From Prevotella melaninogenica (GTDB taxonomy: Bacteria; Bacteroidota; Bacteroidia; Bacteroidales; Bacteroidaceae), in contig NZ_CP072350.1 in the NCBI RefSeq assembly GCF_018127965.1, positions 806,001 through 870,000 on the forward strand: a stretch of 64,000 nucleotides of DNA, written 5' to 3'. Below, piece after piece: positions 16,436 through 25,974 of this stretch. A program made the translations under genes and the position numbers. Below the pieces are notes generated by a model, which saw nothing but the letters and a program-made list of their open reading frames with translations, searched no databases and had not been told where the DNA came from. Every line of letters begins with the position of its first letter. The stretch's first letter is position 1.

Positions 16436-18424
16436 CTAAAACTTGTATTCAACAAATGCTTCCATTGCCTCGTAGCAAGCCAAACCTAAGTCATCATAGA
16501 GTTTAGCAGTACCACGATTGCGGTCTTCTGAACGCTGCCAGAAGAGACGTTCGTCGTTGCCAAGGAATGGCGCACTTTCCATCTGGCTCTGGTGTTTGAG
16601 GATAGAGTTACGCTTTGCACGCAGCTCCTCAGGGCTGATAGGAACACACATCTCGATGTTCTCAATTTCCCATTCTGCCCAGGCACCACGATACATCCAT
16701 ACACGGCAATCCTTCAACCACTCAGCCTTAGCTTCCTTCTCAAGGTCGATAGCTGCAAGGACAGCATCTGTACACTTACGGTGAGTACCGTGTGGGTCAG
16801 CCAAGTCACCAGCTACATAAATCTGATGAGGTTTAACCTTAGTAATGAGTTCTCTTACAATATTCACGTCAGCTTCGCCCATTGGAAGTTTCTCAATCTT
16901 ACCAGACTCATAGAAAGGAAGGTCGAGGAAGTGAACATGGTCGAGAGGAATCTGGTTGAAGGTTGAAGCAGTACGTGCCTCGCCACGACGGATAAGTCCC
17001 TTGATGGTACGGATATCCTGTGAGTCGATGTCTCCTTCCTTCTTGTTCTTCAAGAACTCCTTAATCTCTTTGTACTTAGACTTAATAACCTCATCTTGCT
17101 CATTAGCAAAGAGTTGATTAAAGCCGTTGATGAAGTGCATGAAGCGTACTACCTCCTCATCACCTACAGCGATGTTGCCTGATGTTTCGTAAGCTACGTG
17201 AACATCGTGTCCCTGCTGTACTAAACGGCGGAGGGTACCACCCATTGAGATAACATCATCGTCAGGGTGTGGAGAGAATACAATCACTCTCTTTGGGAAA
17301 GGTTTAGCACGTTCTGGACGATAGGTGTCGTCAGCATCTGGCTTACCACCTGGCCAACCTGTAATTGTATGCTGGAGATCATTGAAGATTTTGATATTTG
17401 CATTGTATGCAGAACCATAGAGTGCAAGGAGTTCGCTAAGACCATTCTCATTGTAATCCTTGTTGGTCAACTTGAGAAGTGGCTTACCTGTAATCTGGCA
17501 TAGCCAAACAAGTGCAGAGCGTACTAACTTATCTGTCCATTTGCATGAAGCAACAAGCCAAGGATGCTGAATACGTGTCAACTTAGCGGCTGCAGAGAGG
17601 TCAATAACAACATGTGCATCGTTATGTGTCTGCAAGAATGATGCTGGAATAGCATCACTTACTTTACCTTCAACGGTCTTCTTGATAATTTCAGCTTTCT
17701 CTTCACCCCATGCTGTAAGGAATATCTTACGTGCAGAGAGGATAGTGCTAACACCCATAGTGATAGAACATGGAGGAACAGACTCCTGAGAACCGAAGCT
17801 CATCTTCATCTCCTCACGTGATGTCTCGTCAATCAAGATAAGACGTGAAGCAGAGGTAATGCTTGAACCGGGTTCGTTGGTAGCGATATTACCCATACGA
17901 CCAATACCTAAAAGGATAACATCAAGGCCACCTAACTCCTTAATATGCTGCTCGTACTGGCGGCAATGCTCCTGTACATCATTCTGAGCAATAGTTCCAT
18001 CTGGTGTAAAGATGTTCTCTACATCAATATCAATATGATTCAAGAAACGCTCTTTAAGCTGATTGATACCACGGTTTACGTTTTCTTCGCTCAGTGGGAA
18101 GTACTCGTATGCATTGAATACAACAACATTCTTGAAACTCAACTTGCCAGCCTGATGACGTTTGATAAGCTCCTGGAAGATAGGAGTGAGGGAAGAACCA
18201 GAGCCTACGCCCATAACATATTTTCTTCCTTCCTGTTCTCTCTTCTTGATGTCTGCCTCAAGATGGTTGGCAATGTCGATAGCTCCTTCTTCAATTGTTG
18301 GGAAGATATCAGTAGGAACCTTCTCAAAACGTGTTATCTCAGAGCGTTCAATAGCTGTTGCTGGACGATAAAACTCCTCAGGAATTTGATTGAGTACAAT
18401 CTGTGAACTTAAATTCAGTTTCAT
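16436..18424 (-). CDS. NagB-like/PIG-L fusion with degenerate deaminase site
   Basis: A 662-residue fusion known in Bacteroidetes as a glucosamine-6-phosphate-deaminase-like protein. Residues about 30-330 follow NagB, but key residues differ. The NMDEY motif is NAYEY (about 104-108), so the proton-transfer Asp is Tyr. [11 protein letters not shown] is GRMGNIATNEP (about 175-185), losing the Asp and His but keeping Glu. Residues about 380-630 are a PIG-L/LmbE deacetylase with FSPHPDDDVISMGG (HPDDD at 386-390) and DPHGTHRK, both metal motifs intact. A plausible reading is an N-acetylglucosamine-type deacetylase with a sugar-phosphate-binding but non-deaminating domain. The gene overlaps the nagB stop (TAATG). 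Confidence 0.9.
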   Translation of the reverse strand: MKLNLSSQIVLNQIPEEFYRPATAIERSEITRFEKVPTDIFPTIEEGAIDIANHLEADIKKREQEGRKYVMGVGSGSSLTPIFQELIKRHQAGKLSFKNVVVFNAYEYFPLSEENVNRGINQLKERFLNHIDIDVENIFTPDGTIAQNDVQEHCRQYEQHIKELGGLDVILLGIGRMGNIATNEPGSSITSASRLILIDETSREEMKMSFGSQESVPPCSITMGVSTILSARKIFLTAWGEEKAEIIKKTVEGKVSDAIPASFLQTHNDAHVVIDLSAAAKLTRIQHPWLVASCKWTDKLVRSALVWLCQITGKPLLKLTNKDYNENGLSELLALYGSAYNANIKIFNDLQHTITGWPGGKPDADDTYRPERAKPFPKRVIVFSPHPDDDVISMGGTLRRLVQQGHDVHVAYETSGNIAVGDEEVVRFMHFINGFNQLFANEQDEVIKSKYKEIKEFLKNKKEGDIDSQDIRTIKGLIRRGEARTASTFNQIPLDHVHFLDLPFYESGKIEKLPMGEADVNIVRELITKVKPHQIYVAGDLADPHGTHRKCTDAVLAAIDLEKEAKAEWLKDCRVWMYRGAWAEWEIENIEMCVPISPEELRAKRNSILKHQSQMESAPFLGNDERLFWQRSEDRNRGTAKLYDDLGLACYEAMEAFVEYKF

Positions 18425-19212
18425 TACAAGTTCTCCTTTTCTATGTCTTTAAAGTATTTGTATGTTTCTACTGTTAGTTTGTCTGTTGCACTTTCATCAC
18501 AAACGATGATACCGTGCTCGTGCATCTGTAAAGCACTGATTGTCCACTTCTGTGTGAGTGGGCCTTCTACAACAGCACGCAAAGCTTCTGCCTTGTTGTG
18601 ACCATTTACAAGAATTAATACTTCCTTAGCATCCATTACAGTACCCACACCTACAGTCAAAGCATGTACTGGAACCTTGTTAGGGTCATTGTCAAAGAAG
18701 CGTGAGTTTGCAATACGTGTATCTGATGTCAATGTCTTGATACGAGTGCGTGAACGGAGAGATGAACCTGGTTCGTTGAAGGCAATGTGACCATCAGGAC
18801 CGATACCACCCAAGAAGAGGTCGATACCGCCTGCCTCACGAATCATCTCCTCATAATGCTGACACTCTGCTTCGAGGTTCTCTGCATTACCATTCAAGAT
18901 ATGAATGTTCTCCTTTGGACAGTCGATGTGGTTAAAGAGATTCTCAGCCATAAAGCTGTGATAGCTCTGTGGGTGACTCTCTGGCAAACCAACATACTCA
19001 TCCATGTTGAATGTAACAACATTTTTAAAGCTTACCCTATCTTCTTTATAAGCCTTTACCAACTCAGCATACATACCTTCTGGTGAAGAACCAGTTGGCA
19101 AACCGAGTACAAAAGGCTTGTCTTGATTCTTAGCAGCATTGATACGCTCAATAACGTAGTTTGCTGCCCATTTAGATAACTTTTCGTAGTTAGGTTCTAT
19201 TATTAATCTCAT
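18424..19212 (-). CDS. nagB: Glucosamine-6-phosphate deaminase NagB
   Basis: A 262-residue enzyme converting glucosamine-6-phosphate to fructose-6-phosphate and ammonia in the cytoplasm. The catalytic residues are present: Asp in FNMDEY (about 71), Asp and His in [14 protein letters not shown] (about 140 and 142), and Glu in the same motif (about 147). The phosphate-binding loop LPTGSSPEG is at about 38-46. Length is normal. It lies downstream of the MFS transporter and overlaps the start of the degenerate paralogue. Together they link uptake of amino sugars freed by the sialidase to glycolysis. Confidence 0.96.
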   Translation of the reverse strand: MRLIIEPNYEKLSKWAANYVIERINAAKNQDKPFVLGLPTGSSPEGMYAELVKAYKEDRVSFKNVVTFNMDEYVGLPESHPQSYHSFMAENLFNHIDCPKENIHILNGNAENLEAECQHYEEMIREAGGIDLFLGGIGPDGHIAFNEPGSSLRSRTRIKTLTSDTRIANSRFFDNDPNKVPVHALTVGVGTVMDAKEVLILVNGHNKAEALRAVVEGPLTQKWTISALQMHEHGIIVCDESATDKLTVETYKYFKDIEKENL

Positions 19213-19267
19213 AATCTTTGGTTTTAATTATTTATTTTGGTTTTATGTTTATAAATTCTCTACTTTT

Positions 19268-20584
19268 TTATGCTTCAATCTTTTCTTTCTTCGTGTTGTC
19301 TGCGTATGTGAATGGAACGAACCATGTTATAAGCAGCGCTGGAATGGTACATACCAAGACGAAGATAAAGAAGTGACGATAACCCAACATGTCACTGAAA
19401 ATACCACTCAACATACCCGGTAACATTACACCCAAGTTCATAATACCACTTGCAAAAGCATAGTGCGCCATCTGGTGTTTACCCGGTGCAATCTGCTGCA
19501 TCATAAAGAGTGGAAGTCCAACAAAGCCGAAGCCATAGCCAAAGTTTTCCATAACGATAGCACCACCAATCAACCAAAGGTTTTCTGGTTGATAGACAGC
19601 TAATAATGTATAGGCAATAAATGGAATATTAAAGATTAATGCGAGGGAGAAGAGGCTCTTCTGCAATCCTCTCCATGCGATGTAATAGCCTGCAAGGATT
19701 GAGCCAATAACGAATGCTGCAGCACCAAAGGTTCCATAGCAGAGTCCAATCTCTTGTTCACTTAATCCCAAACCTTGTTTGGCACGTGATGCCTTAAGGA
19801 AGAGAGGAAGAATCTTCATTACAAATCCTTCAGCAAAGCGATAGAGAATGATGAAGAAGATATAATATACTATGTGTTTCTTCTTGAAAAAGTCGATAAA
19901 TACCTCAACAAGTTCACCTAACGATTCTTTTAATGTTTTAGGAGAATCGACTGTTGCTTTCTTTGGATTGGGGAGTATAAAGATATGGTAACAGCCTATC
20001 ACTAACATGATTGTAGCGATAATAAACATGATAAACATCCATGCCTTTGTTACGCCGAAATGTTCAATAAACGTACCTGCAAGGTAGACTAATCCTCCAG
20101 TCGCAGCAATCTTTGCAATATTATAGAATGCTCCTTGCCAACCAATCCATCGTGCTTGCTCTTCGTTTGAGAGTACAGACATATAGGTTCCGTCTGCAGC
20201 AATATCATGTGTAGCACCACTCATCGCGATAACAGCAAGTATCGCTATTGTGACGGGGAAGAAGAAAGGAAGATGAAGTGCAAAGGCTACTAATGCAAAA
20301 AGCACACCTGTAAGCAGCTGTGTCAATACAACAAAGAACTTCTTTGTCTTATAAATTTCTAAGAACGGGCTCCATAACGGCTTTAAGGTCCAAGGAAGCA
20401 TGATGAGAGAGGTCCAGAAAGCTATCTGTCCATCAGATACTCCCATTCCTTTATACATTAATGTACAAACCATATTGAGTACGACGAAAGGCATACCCAT
20501 GGCAAAATAAAGCGTAGGAACCCATGTTGCTGGACTATGCAGTATCTTGTTTTCCTCTTTTAGGTTCTTAGGGTTTAGACTCAT
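19268..20584 (-). CDS. AmpG-like MFS transporter of the amino-sugar operon
   Basis: A 438-residue polytopic membrane protein with about 12 hydrophobic segments. It has the AmpG/PAT-type MFS start (TWVPTLYFAMGMPFVVLNMV) and the loop AMSGATHDIAADGTYMSVLS typical of that subgroup. It lies 55 bases upstream of nagB as the first gene of the operon that also encodes the sialidase. In other Bacteroidetes, transporters at this position carry sialic acid, N-acetylglucosamine or muropeptide-type sugars across the inner membrane. The substrate here is inferred only. A divergent fucosidase gene shares the upstream region. Confidence 0.85.
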   Translation of the reverse strand: MSLNPKNLKEENKILHSPATWVPTLYFAMGMPFVVLNMVCTLMYKGMGVSDGQIAFWTSLIMLPWTLKPLWSPFLEIYKTKKFFVVLTQLLTGVLFALVAFALHLPFFFPVTIAILAVIAMSGATHDIAADGTYMSVLSNEEQARWIGWQGAFYNIAKIAATGGLVYLAGTFIEHFGVTKAWMFIMFIIATIMLVIGCYHIFILPNPKKATVDSPKTLKESLGELVEVFIDFFKKKHIVYYIFFIILYRFAEGFVMKILPLFLKASRAKQGLGLSEQEIGLCYGTFGAAAFVIGSILAGYYIAWRGLQKSLFSLALIFNIPFIAYTLLAVYQPENLWLIGGAIVMENFGYGFGFVGLPLFMMQQIAPGKHQMAHYAFASGIMNLGVMLPGMLSGIFSDMLGYRHFFIFVLVCTIPALLITWFVPFTYADNTKKEKIEA

Positions 20585-20763
20585 TTTCTTTATATAGGAT
20601 TTCTAAAGAAAGTAACAGTTAAAGAGAGGTTTTTACTTATCAAAAAGGTTTTATTTAACTTTAATTTACCAATGCAGTGAATCTCTTACTTTGAAAACCG
20701 CACTTCTTTGAATTCTTACTATTGTATATATAACGCTTATAAATGTGTTTTATTGTGAACGTA

Positions 20764-20795
20764 TTTGGTTTTCTCGACGAAAATATTTAAATTTG
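20764..20795 (+). promoter_or_regulatory. Promoter of the alpha-L-fucosidase gene
   Basis: TTTG at 20764-20767 and TAAATTTG at 20788-20795, 20 bases apart, match the Bacteroidetes housekeeping consensus. The start site would be near 20802, giving a leader of about 40 bases before the ATG at 20841. Confidence 0.8.
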
Positions 20796-20840
20796 CCGTA
20801 GAATATTAAAATTACATTTATAAATCATTAGCTAATAATT

Positions 20841-22385
20841 ATGTGGCTGAATTCTTATTCCCATTTTTTTAAGGCAACGATAGCTTGTACAAGCTTATTA
20901 TTCTCGTCGGTAGTTCTTCCAACGCTTCATGCTCAGGAGCAGAACGTTGTAATAATCAATCCGACAGATTCTCCTGCGGAAATTGTTCGTAAGGCAGCAA
21001 ATGTTGTTCCTTCTGCTCGTCAGTTTAATTGGCAGCGTCAGGAACTTACTGCTTTCTTGCATTATGGTATAAACACCTATACTGGTAGAGAGTGGGGCGA
21101 TGGTAAGGAATCACCAGCTATCTTCAATCCTACTGACCTTGATGCTGATCAGTGGATACGTGAGTTGAAGGCAGCAGGCTTTAAGTGTGCTATCCTTACT
21201 TGTAAGCATCATGATGGTTTCTGTTTGTGGCCATCGGCTTATACAGAACATAGTGTTAAGAACTCTCCATGGAAGAAGGGTAAGGGTGATGTTGTACGTG
21301 AGGTGAGCGATGCCTGCAAGAAGTATGGTATGGACTTTGGTGTCTATCTCTCTCCTTGGGATCGTAATTCAGACCTTTATGGAACTGAAGCTTATAACGA
21401 CTTCTTTGTTAAACAGTTGACAGAATTGCTTACACAATATGGTAAAGTAAGTGAAGTGTGGTTTGATGGTGCTTGTGGTGAAGGACCAAATGGTAAGAAG
21501 CAGGTGTATGACTTCGTACGTTGGTATGAGCTTATTCGTAAGTTGCAGCCAAAAGCTGTGATAGCAGTCATGGGACCTGATGTTCGTTGGGTTGGTACAG
21601 AGACTGGCCGTGGTCGTGAAATGGAATGGAGTGTTGTGCCAAAGGACAATCTTGATCAGGATGCTATTGCAAAGAACTCACAGAAGGAAGTACTGACTGC
21701 ACCTGTTGGTGATATGATGGGGCAAGACCTTGGTAGTCGTAAGAAGATTGAAAAGGCAAAGTCACTTATTTGGTATCCTGCTGAGATTGATGTGTCTATC
21801 CGTCCAGGATGGTTCTATCATGAGGATCAGGATAGCAAGGTGAAGTCACCAAAGGAACTGATGGATATCTATTTCACATCTGTCGGAATGAATGGTGTAC
21901 TCCTCTTGAATCTCCCTCCTAACAAGGAAGGTAAACTCTCTGAGGCTGATATAAGAAGTCTTCGTGGTTTCCGCCAGTTATATGCAACAACCTTTACTGA
22001 TAATCTTTTGGCGAAGGCTAAGGTTACTTGTGCGCTTTCAGAGGGTAAGGGTCGCAATGTTATTGACGATAATTATGACACTTCTGTACGTCCAAAGATG
22101 AAGGATGGTAAGGCTGTCTTCTCATTCAAACTGAATAAACCTGCTACATTCAATGTCCTTTCTGTGCAAGAGGATATCCGTAAGGGACAGCGTGTGGAGA
22201 AGTTCTCACTCGAAGTAAAGGATGCTAAGGGCAACTGGAAGAAAGTTACAGAGGGTACGACCGTTGGTCATAAGCGTTTGCTTAAGTTCCCTGTTGAGAC
22301 TGCTAAGGAGGTGCGCCTTATCATCAGTGAGGTGCGTGCCGTACCTGCTATCTCTGAGATTGGTTTGTACCGATTAAGAGATTAA
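20841..22385 (+). CDS. Alpha-L-fucosidase, GH29
   Basis: A 514-residue secreted enzyme with a signal peptide (residues 1 to about 31, ending LPTLHAQ). The GH29 barrel carries FLHYGINTYTGREWG, the CKHHDGFCLWPS motif (about 121-132), VYLSPWDRNS, and the nucleophile Asp in VSEVWFDGACGEG (about 209). LLLNLPPNKEGKL closes the catalytic domain. Residues about 385-514 form a beta-sandwich of F5/8-type character. It removes fucose from host glycans. It is divergent from the sialidase operon, so the two probably serve one mucin-foraging programme. Its own promoter and terminator are visible, so it is likely monocistronic. Confidence 0.94.
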   Translation: MWLNSYSHFFKATIACTSLLFSSVVLPTLHAQEQNVVIINPTDSPAEIVRKAANVVPSARQFNWQRQELTAFLHYGINTYTGREWGDGKESPAIFNPTDLDADQWIRELKAAGFKCAILTCKHHDGFCLWPSAYTEHSVKNSPWKKGKGDVVREVSDACKKYGMDFGVYLSPWDRNSDLYGTEAYNDFFVKQLTELLTQYGKVSEVWFDGACGEGPNGKKQVYDFVRWYELIRKLQPKAVIAVMGPDVRWVGTETGRGREMEWSVVPKDNLDQDAIAKNSQKEVLTAPVGDMMGQDLGSRKKIEKAKSLIWYPAEIDVSIRPGWFYHEDQDSKVKSPKELMDIYFTSVGMNGVLLLNLPPNKEGKLSEADIRSLRGFRQLYATTFTDNLLAKAKVTCALSEGKGRNVIDDNYDTSVRPKMKDGKAVFSFKLNKPATFNVLSVQEDIRKGQRVEKFSLEVKDAKGNWKKVTEGTTVGHKRLLKFPVETAKEVRLIISEVRAVPAISEIGLYRLRD

Positions 22386-22417
22386 GCTATTATTCTAAGG
22401 CTTATAATAAGTTATAT

Positions 22418-22455
22418 AAAAAGGACGCACAGGTTGTGTGTCCTTTTTTATATAA
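22418..22455 (+). terminator. Terminator after the fucosidase gene
   Basis: Stem AAAAAGGACGCACA with TGTGTGTCCTTTTT (one G-T pair), 3-base loop, then more T. It lies 32 bases after the stop codon. Confidence 0.88.
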
Positions 22456-22511
22456 CAATACTTATTCTTTATTACAATATCAGTTCTTGTTTATCTCAAA
22501 GTATGATGATT

Positions 22512-23276
22512 TTAGATTTCTACCTGCTTTGCAATCTCTCTCAATAGTTCATTGCTAATGGCAATAGAGAGTTGTGGAACATTTCGGTTGTTTATAGTAG
22601 AAATAACTTTAGCTTTGCCGAAAATATCCTGTGTTAGTTGTTGGTCTTTACGCAAAGCATCAGCGTATGGTCCACAGGCGAGAATTACTGTTTTGAAATG
22701 TGACCAGAATGAGATAGTCTCTTTCATAAGATCAAAGCGTTTTTGGATATTTTCTTTTGTCTTTTTTCTTTCTATTGCAGTTAATCCTTGATTATTTACT
22801 CTACATTTTTCATTCAATTCTGTGATAAAACAGTCTTTATAAAAGTCAATTGTAGAGGTATTGACAGGGTTATCAAGTTTCCCAAGTTCTCTGATATAAT
22901 TGATGAGTTTCTGATAATTATACCAAGTTGCAGATGTTCCACCAGCACCCGAAATAATCTTATCGCCTTTCTTCCTCTCAATAGTGAATCGTTGAGGTTT
23001 ATTATATGGAGCAAATGGACAAAATGTTTCCCAACTTCCATCCCACTGTGGGATTTCCTCTTCATTAATAAATCCATGTCCTTTTTCCACTAAATTCATC
23101 CATTGATTATAGTTGTTAGAACATTCTTGCTGCTCTGAGGTACTTCCTTCTTCGTGGGCACATTCCTTACCAATGATTAGTATTTTGGCATTTGGGTTAC
23201 CCAATCCAATGTAATGTTTCACTTCTTTCTGTGAAAACTTCATTAATAACTCTTGAAAAGTGTTGATTAGTTCCAT
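22512..23276 (-). CDS. Unknown 254-aa protein, possibly uracil-DNA-glycosylase-like fold
   Basis: A soluble protein starting MELINTFQELLMKF. The segment NAKILIIGKECAHEEGS, the later VILACGPYADAL and the helix FITELNEKCR recall the strand-loop pattern of the uracil-DNA-glycosylase superfamily. I cannot place catalytic residues, so this is a weak fold guess. It lies between the convergent fucosidase gene and the LytTR pair, with no operon partner. No signal peptide or membrane segment is visible. Confidence 0.7.
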   Translation of the reverse strand: MELINTFQELLMKFSQKEVKHYIGLGNPNAKILIIGKECAHEEGSTSEQQECSNNYNQWMNLVEKGHGFINEEEIPQWDGSWETFCPFAPYNKPQRFTIERKKGDKIISGAGGTSATWYNYQKLINYIRELGKLDNPVNTSTIDFYKDCFITELNEKCRVNNQGLTAIERKKTKENIQKRFDLMKETISFWSHFKTVILACGPYADALRKDQQLTQDIFGKAKVISTINNRNVPQLSIAISNELLREIAKQVEI

Positions 23277-23369
23277 AGTTTTAAGTTTATGAATTTATCT
23301 GTTTTAATTTAATAAAAGTATGAATGGTGTGTCTGTAAGTCTTTATCTCTCAAGCTGTATTTTATTGGT

Positions 23370-24254
23370 TTATTGTTTCTTAAATATCAATAAGTTATCT
23401 GTATACCCCTTCCAATCAGCCACTCCACAGATGCTATCGGTTGGGGTGCGATAGAAGGTGTTACCATTGTTTCCACCTGTCAGATAAACGGCATCAGTAA
23501 AGCCATAGTCGGCAAGGGCTTGTGCAAAGTCGTAGAGGGATTCTTTATGGATTGTCTCAACATACCAAATCATTGTAGAGCCGGCTTTACGTGCTAATGC
23601 ACAGCGTGTCACTTTTCCCTTTAAGGCAAACTGCTCCTCACATATTTGTCCTGCCGATACGAGGGCAAATTGGCGGAACAGACTTCCATTGTGGGCTTTG
23701 ACATACTCCTTTATGGAATCATCTTGACCGATGCCTATTTGCCACTTGTCGCCAACAATAGCTACAAAGCCAGCCTTATTATGGTTGCTTGTATATTCCT
23801 TACCTTGATAGATAAAGTCGCCAATGTATTTATATTGATGGTTTTCATCCCAATAGAAGTCCCAACCATGTGTAACAAGGCAGACGGTAGAGTCGCTGTC
23901 AGAAGGGGCAGTGCGAGATAGGGTAGGTGTGAGTCCATGCAGTTCGTATAGTCTCATACTCACGCCATAGAGTGAATCTACCTTCATCGTTACCCCTTGT
24001 AAAGAGTCTGTTGGCATCTTCTCCAAGTCGCGAATGATTTCTGTTGATGTACGACTTAATGGGTAATCAAAAGCGAGGGTACGGCTGTTTGCTTTTTGCC
24101 AGAAGTAGAAGGTTGCAGCATAAAGGGCGATAAATGCAAGCACGACAACTCCTATCCACCATCTGCGGGATGCTGGTTGCTGCTTGTTTGTTAGCTGAGA
24201 AGGTTTGAATTCCGCACCTCCTAAGAACTGAATATCGTCGTCACTATAACTCAT
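23370..24254 (-). CDS. Membrane-anchored phosphodiester-glycosidase-like (NAGPA) protein
   Basis: A 294-residue protein with a cytoplasmic N-terminus, one membrane segment at about 31-51 (WWIGVVVLAFIALYAATFYFW) and an extracytoplasmic domain. The C-terminal part, GKVTRCALARKAG, then YVETIHKESLYDFAQALADYGFTDAVYLTGG, follows the phosphodiester glycosidase (NAGPA/DUF2233) pattern: a strand, a helix with an AxxLxxxG pattern, and an acidic-to-TGG turn. The family usually has D/LDGG at that turn; here it is LTGG. Its ATG lies 11 bases inside the LytTR gene, so the two are translationally coupled. The regulator may control surface glycan chemistry. Confidence 0.7.
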   Translation of the reverse strand: MSYSDDDIQFLGGAEFKPSQLTNKQQPASRRWWIGVVVLAFIALYAATFYFWQKANSRTLAFDYPLSRTSTEIIRDLEKMPTDSLQGVTMKVDSLYGVSMRLYELHGLTPTLSRTAPSDSDSTVCLVTHGWDFYWDENHQYKYIGDFIYQGKEYTSNHNKAGFVAIVGDKWQIGIGQDDSIKEYVKAHNGSLFRQFALVSAGQICEEQFALKGKVTRCALARKAGSTMIWYVETIHKESLYDFAQALADYGFTDAVYLTGGNNGNTFYRTPTDSICGVADWKGYTDNLLIFKKQ

Positions 24255-24621
24255 TCTGCTTTTGTTTTATACCCTCCTCAAGGAGCTGCAACGCTTTGTG
24301 TGAGATAGAGTCGAGTACTATCTTTTGTGATAGTTCTTTTCTCCACAGGCTCAGCTGGTCCTTCTTCGTGTCAATTCTACTGATATAGTGAAGGTTGAGA
24401 ACGTATTGTTTACCCACCCTTACGAATACAATTTCTTGCTGTCTCATCTGTTGATCAATGAGTTCTGTAATGGCTTTGAGGTTCATCCATAGCTGTATCT
24501 CCTCACCATTTGAAAGTGTCATCACACAGTAGTTGCCGTCTGACCGGATATAAAGAATCTCGTCAAACGCCAGTCGCATCATTTCTGTGCTTCCGTTTTG
24601 TATGATTAACAGCTGTTTCAC
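24244..24621 (-). CDS. Stand-alone LytTR DNA-binding regulator
   Basis: A 125-residue protein consisting of one LytTR domain. It contains EILYIRSDGNYCVMTLSNGEE, the typical strand that reads DNA, then VFVRVGKQYVLNLHYISRID and the closing strand LSQKIVLDSISHKAL. It has no receiver domain, so it is not a classical response regulator. The 3' end overlaps the membrane-anchored gene downstream by 11 bases. LytTR proteins without a receiver often pair with a membrane partner that controls them; the neighbour is a candidate. That pairing is inference. A minus-7 box lies 32-39 bases upstream. Confidence 0.88.
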   Translation of the reverse strand: MKQLLIIQNGSTEMMRLAFDEILYIRSDGNYCVMTLSNGEEIQLWMNLKAITELIDQQMRQQEIVFVRVGKQYVLNLHYISRIDTKKDQLSLWRKELSQKIVLDSISHKALQLLEEGIKQKQNEL

Positions 24622-24652
24622 TACTTATTGTCAACAAATTGTTATAGTACTG

Positions 24653-24660
24653 CAAATTTA
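24653..24660 (-). promoter_or_regulatory. Minus-7 promoter box of the LytTR gene
   Basis: TAAATTTG on the minus strand at 24660-24653, about 32 bases before the ATG. No matching minus-33 element is clear. Confidence 0.5.
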
Positions 24661-24734
24661 GTAATAAAAAGCTATTCTCTTGTTGTTTTGTATAGAAAAT
24701 CTATTTCTGTCAGTCATTCAATGGTTTAGAATGG

Positions 24735-25369
24735 CTACTCACAGAAGTCTTTTCGATGTGTAATATACAAGTCAATAAAGAGTTTAACTCTTGCCAATAA
24801 CTCCCTTATATGTGTCCATATAGCTCTTGGATGTCGTACGTCATCAGCATTATATCCCACAGCTTTAATATTCATCTTGTCTGCTAAGAAGATGCTACGC
24901 TCATTGTGCCACTTCTGTGAGATGATAATCATATCGTTAACCCGAAAGTGTTGTTTGATATTTCTCATAGACAGTAGGGTACGATAGCCTTGTCCGTCCA
25001 TTGTGATGATACTATCAGGAACACCTCTTTCTATAAGGTCGTGGCGCATTGTTTGTGGTTCGTCATAGCCTTCTCGCTTGTCACCACTAATGATAAGCTG
25101 TCGGAACTTCCCATGTTTATATAGTTCTGCAGTCGCCTTGATACGTGCCATATAGAAGGAACTCGGTCTTTTACCTCCCCTTGCCTTTGGGTTAGTGCCG
25201 AGCAGTAAGGCTGTCTGCATAGTGGGAACATCATTGATATCATTGAATGTTCTTCCTTTTGCATTCTTATCAACAATAATATTACACAATAATATTATGG
25301 TTCCAAGTAGGGCAATGATAGCGATGGTGGAAAGAATGATTTGCTTTTTCCTTGTTTGTTTTTCTTCAT
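24735..25369 (-). pseudogene. DUF218 (SanA/YdcF-like) membrane protein with a one-base frameshift near its start
   Basis: The body from 25289 downward matches the DUF218 family. It has TALLLGTNPKARGGKRPSSF, LIISGDKREGYDEPQTMRHDLIERGVP, ITMDGQGYRTLLSM and IISQKWHNERSIFLAD. The natural N-terminus, a membrane anchor reading IILSTIAIIALLGTIILL, lies upstream in the same frame but without a start codon. An ATG at 25369 (MKKNKQGK) is in a shifted frame. Adding one A to the A5 run at 25345-25349 (plus-strand T5) restores one protein of about 211 residues. The family handles envelope polysaccharide or vancomycin-sensitivity functions in other bacteria; the role here is unknown. The shift may be real or a base-count error. 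Confidence 0.7.
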
Positions 25370-25726
25370 TTTTGTTTGAGTTAAATATATCATGTTGTCA
25401 TGTACTTTAATGGTCATGTTTTGATACTATTTTAATAATCTCAGTGCAAAGTTAGTCTTAATCTTCTACTTACTCTCATCTTTTTTCTCCCTGCTGATGA
25501 AATAGTGCTCAAGCTGTATGAAACTGCGAGTTGATAATTCAAAATTCATAATTATGATAACCGGTTGGGGGACAGTTCAAACGTCAAAGTTTAAGGTTTT
25601 AAGTTTAGTTATCAATTATCTTTACAAAGTAATGGAGATAGGGCAAAAAAAACCTCAAAAAATATGCGTTTTAAGCGTTCTTGTAAATGTTTTGTTATCA
25701 GGTTGTTGTGAGTGTGTGTTTTAAAA

Positions 25727-25822
25727 GGTGCTTAGTAAGGGTGCAAAAGGGCGTTAGTAAGGGTTCAAAAGGGCATCTTTTAGAAGCCAATTAGGCGTTA
25801 TTTCAACTCCGATTAAGCATCT
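25727..25822. repeat. Dispersed repeat family A, copy 2 (22-bp period, opposite orientation)
   Basis: Units begin at 25727, 25749, 25771, 25793 and 25815, each step exactly 22 bp. The cores are GGTGCTT, GGGCGTT, GGGCATC, AGGCGTT and AAGCATC, which are complements of the CGCCCTTTTG word at the other loci. It lies in the gap between the DUF218 gene and the end of pgk. The rest of the 25394-26041 gap is AT-rich with no recognised gene. Confidence 0.8.
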
Positions 25823-25974
25823 ACTAAAATTGTAGGTATGAAGTTTTTATTACAAAAGAGTGTAGTTTGATGAAGTTTATAACCTGTTATTGGGCTGTAA
25901 ATCGTTAATTATTTCTTTGTAAACTATTAGATACTACTTTTCTTATATGGTTTGTTTCTTCTTTTAGTTCGTTA

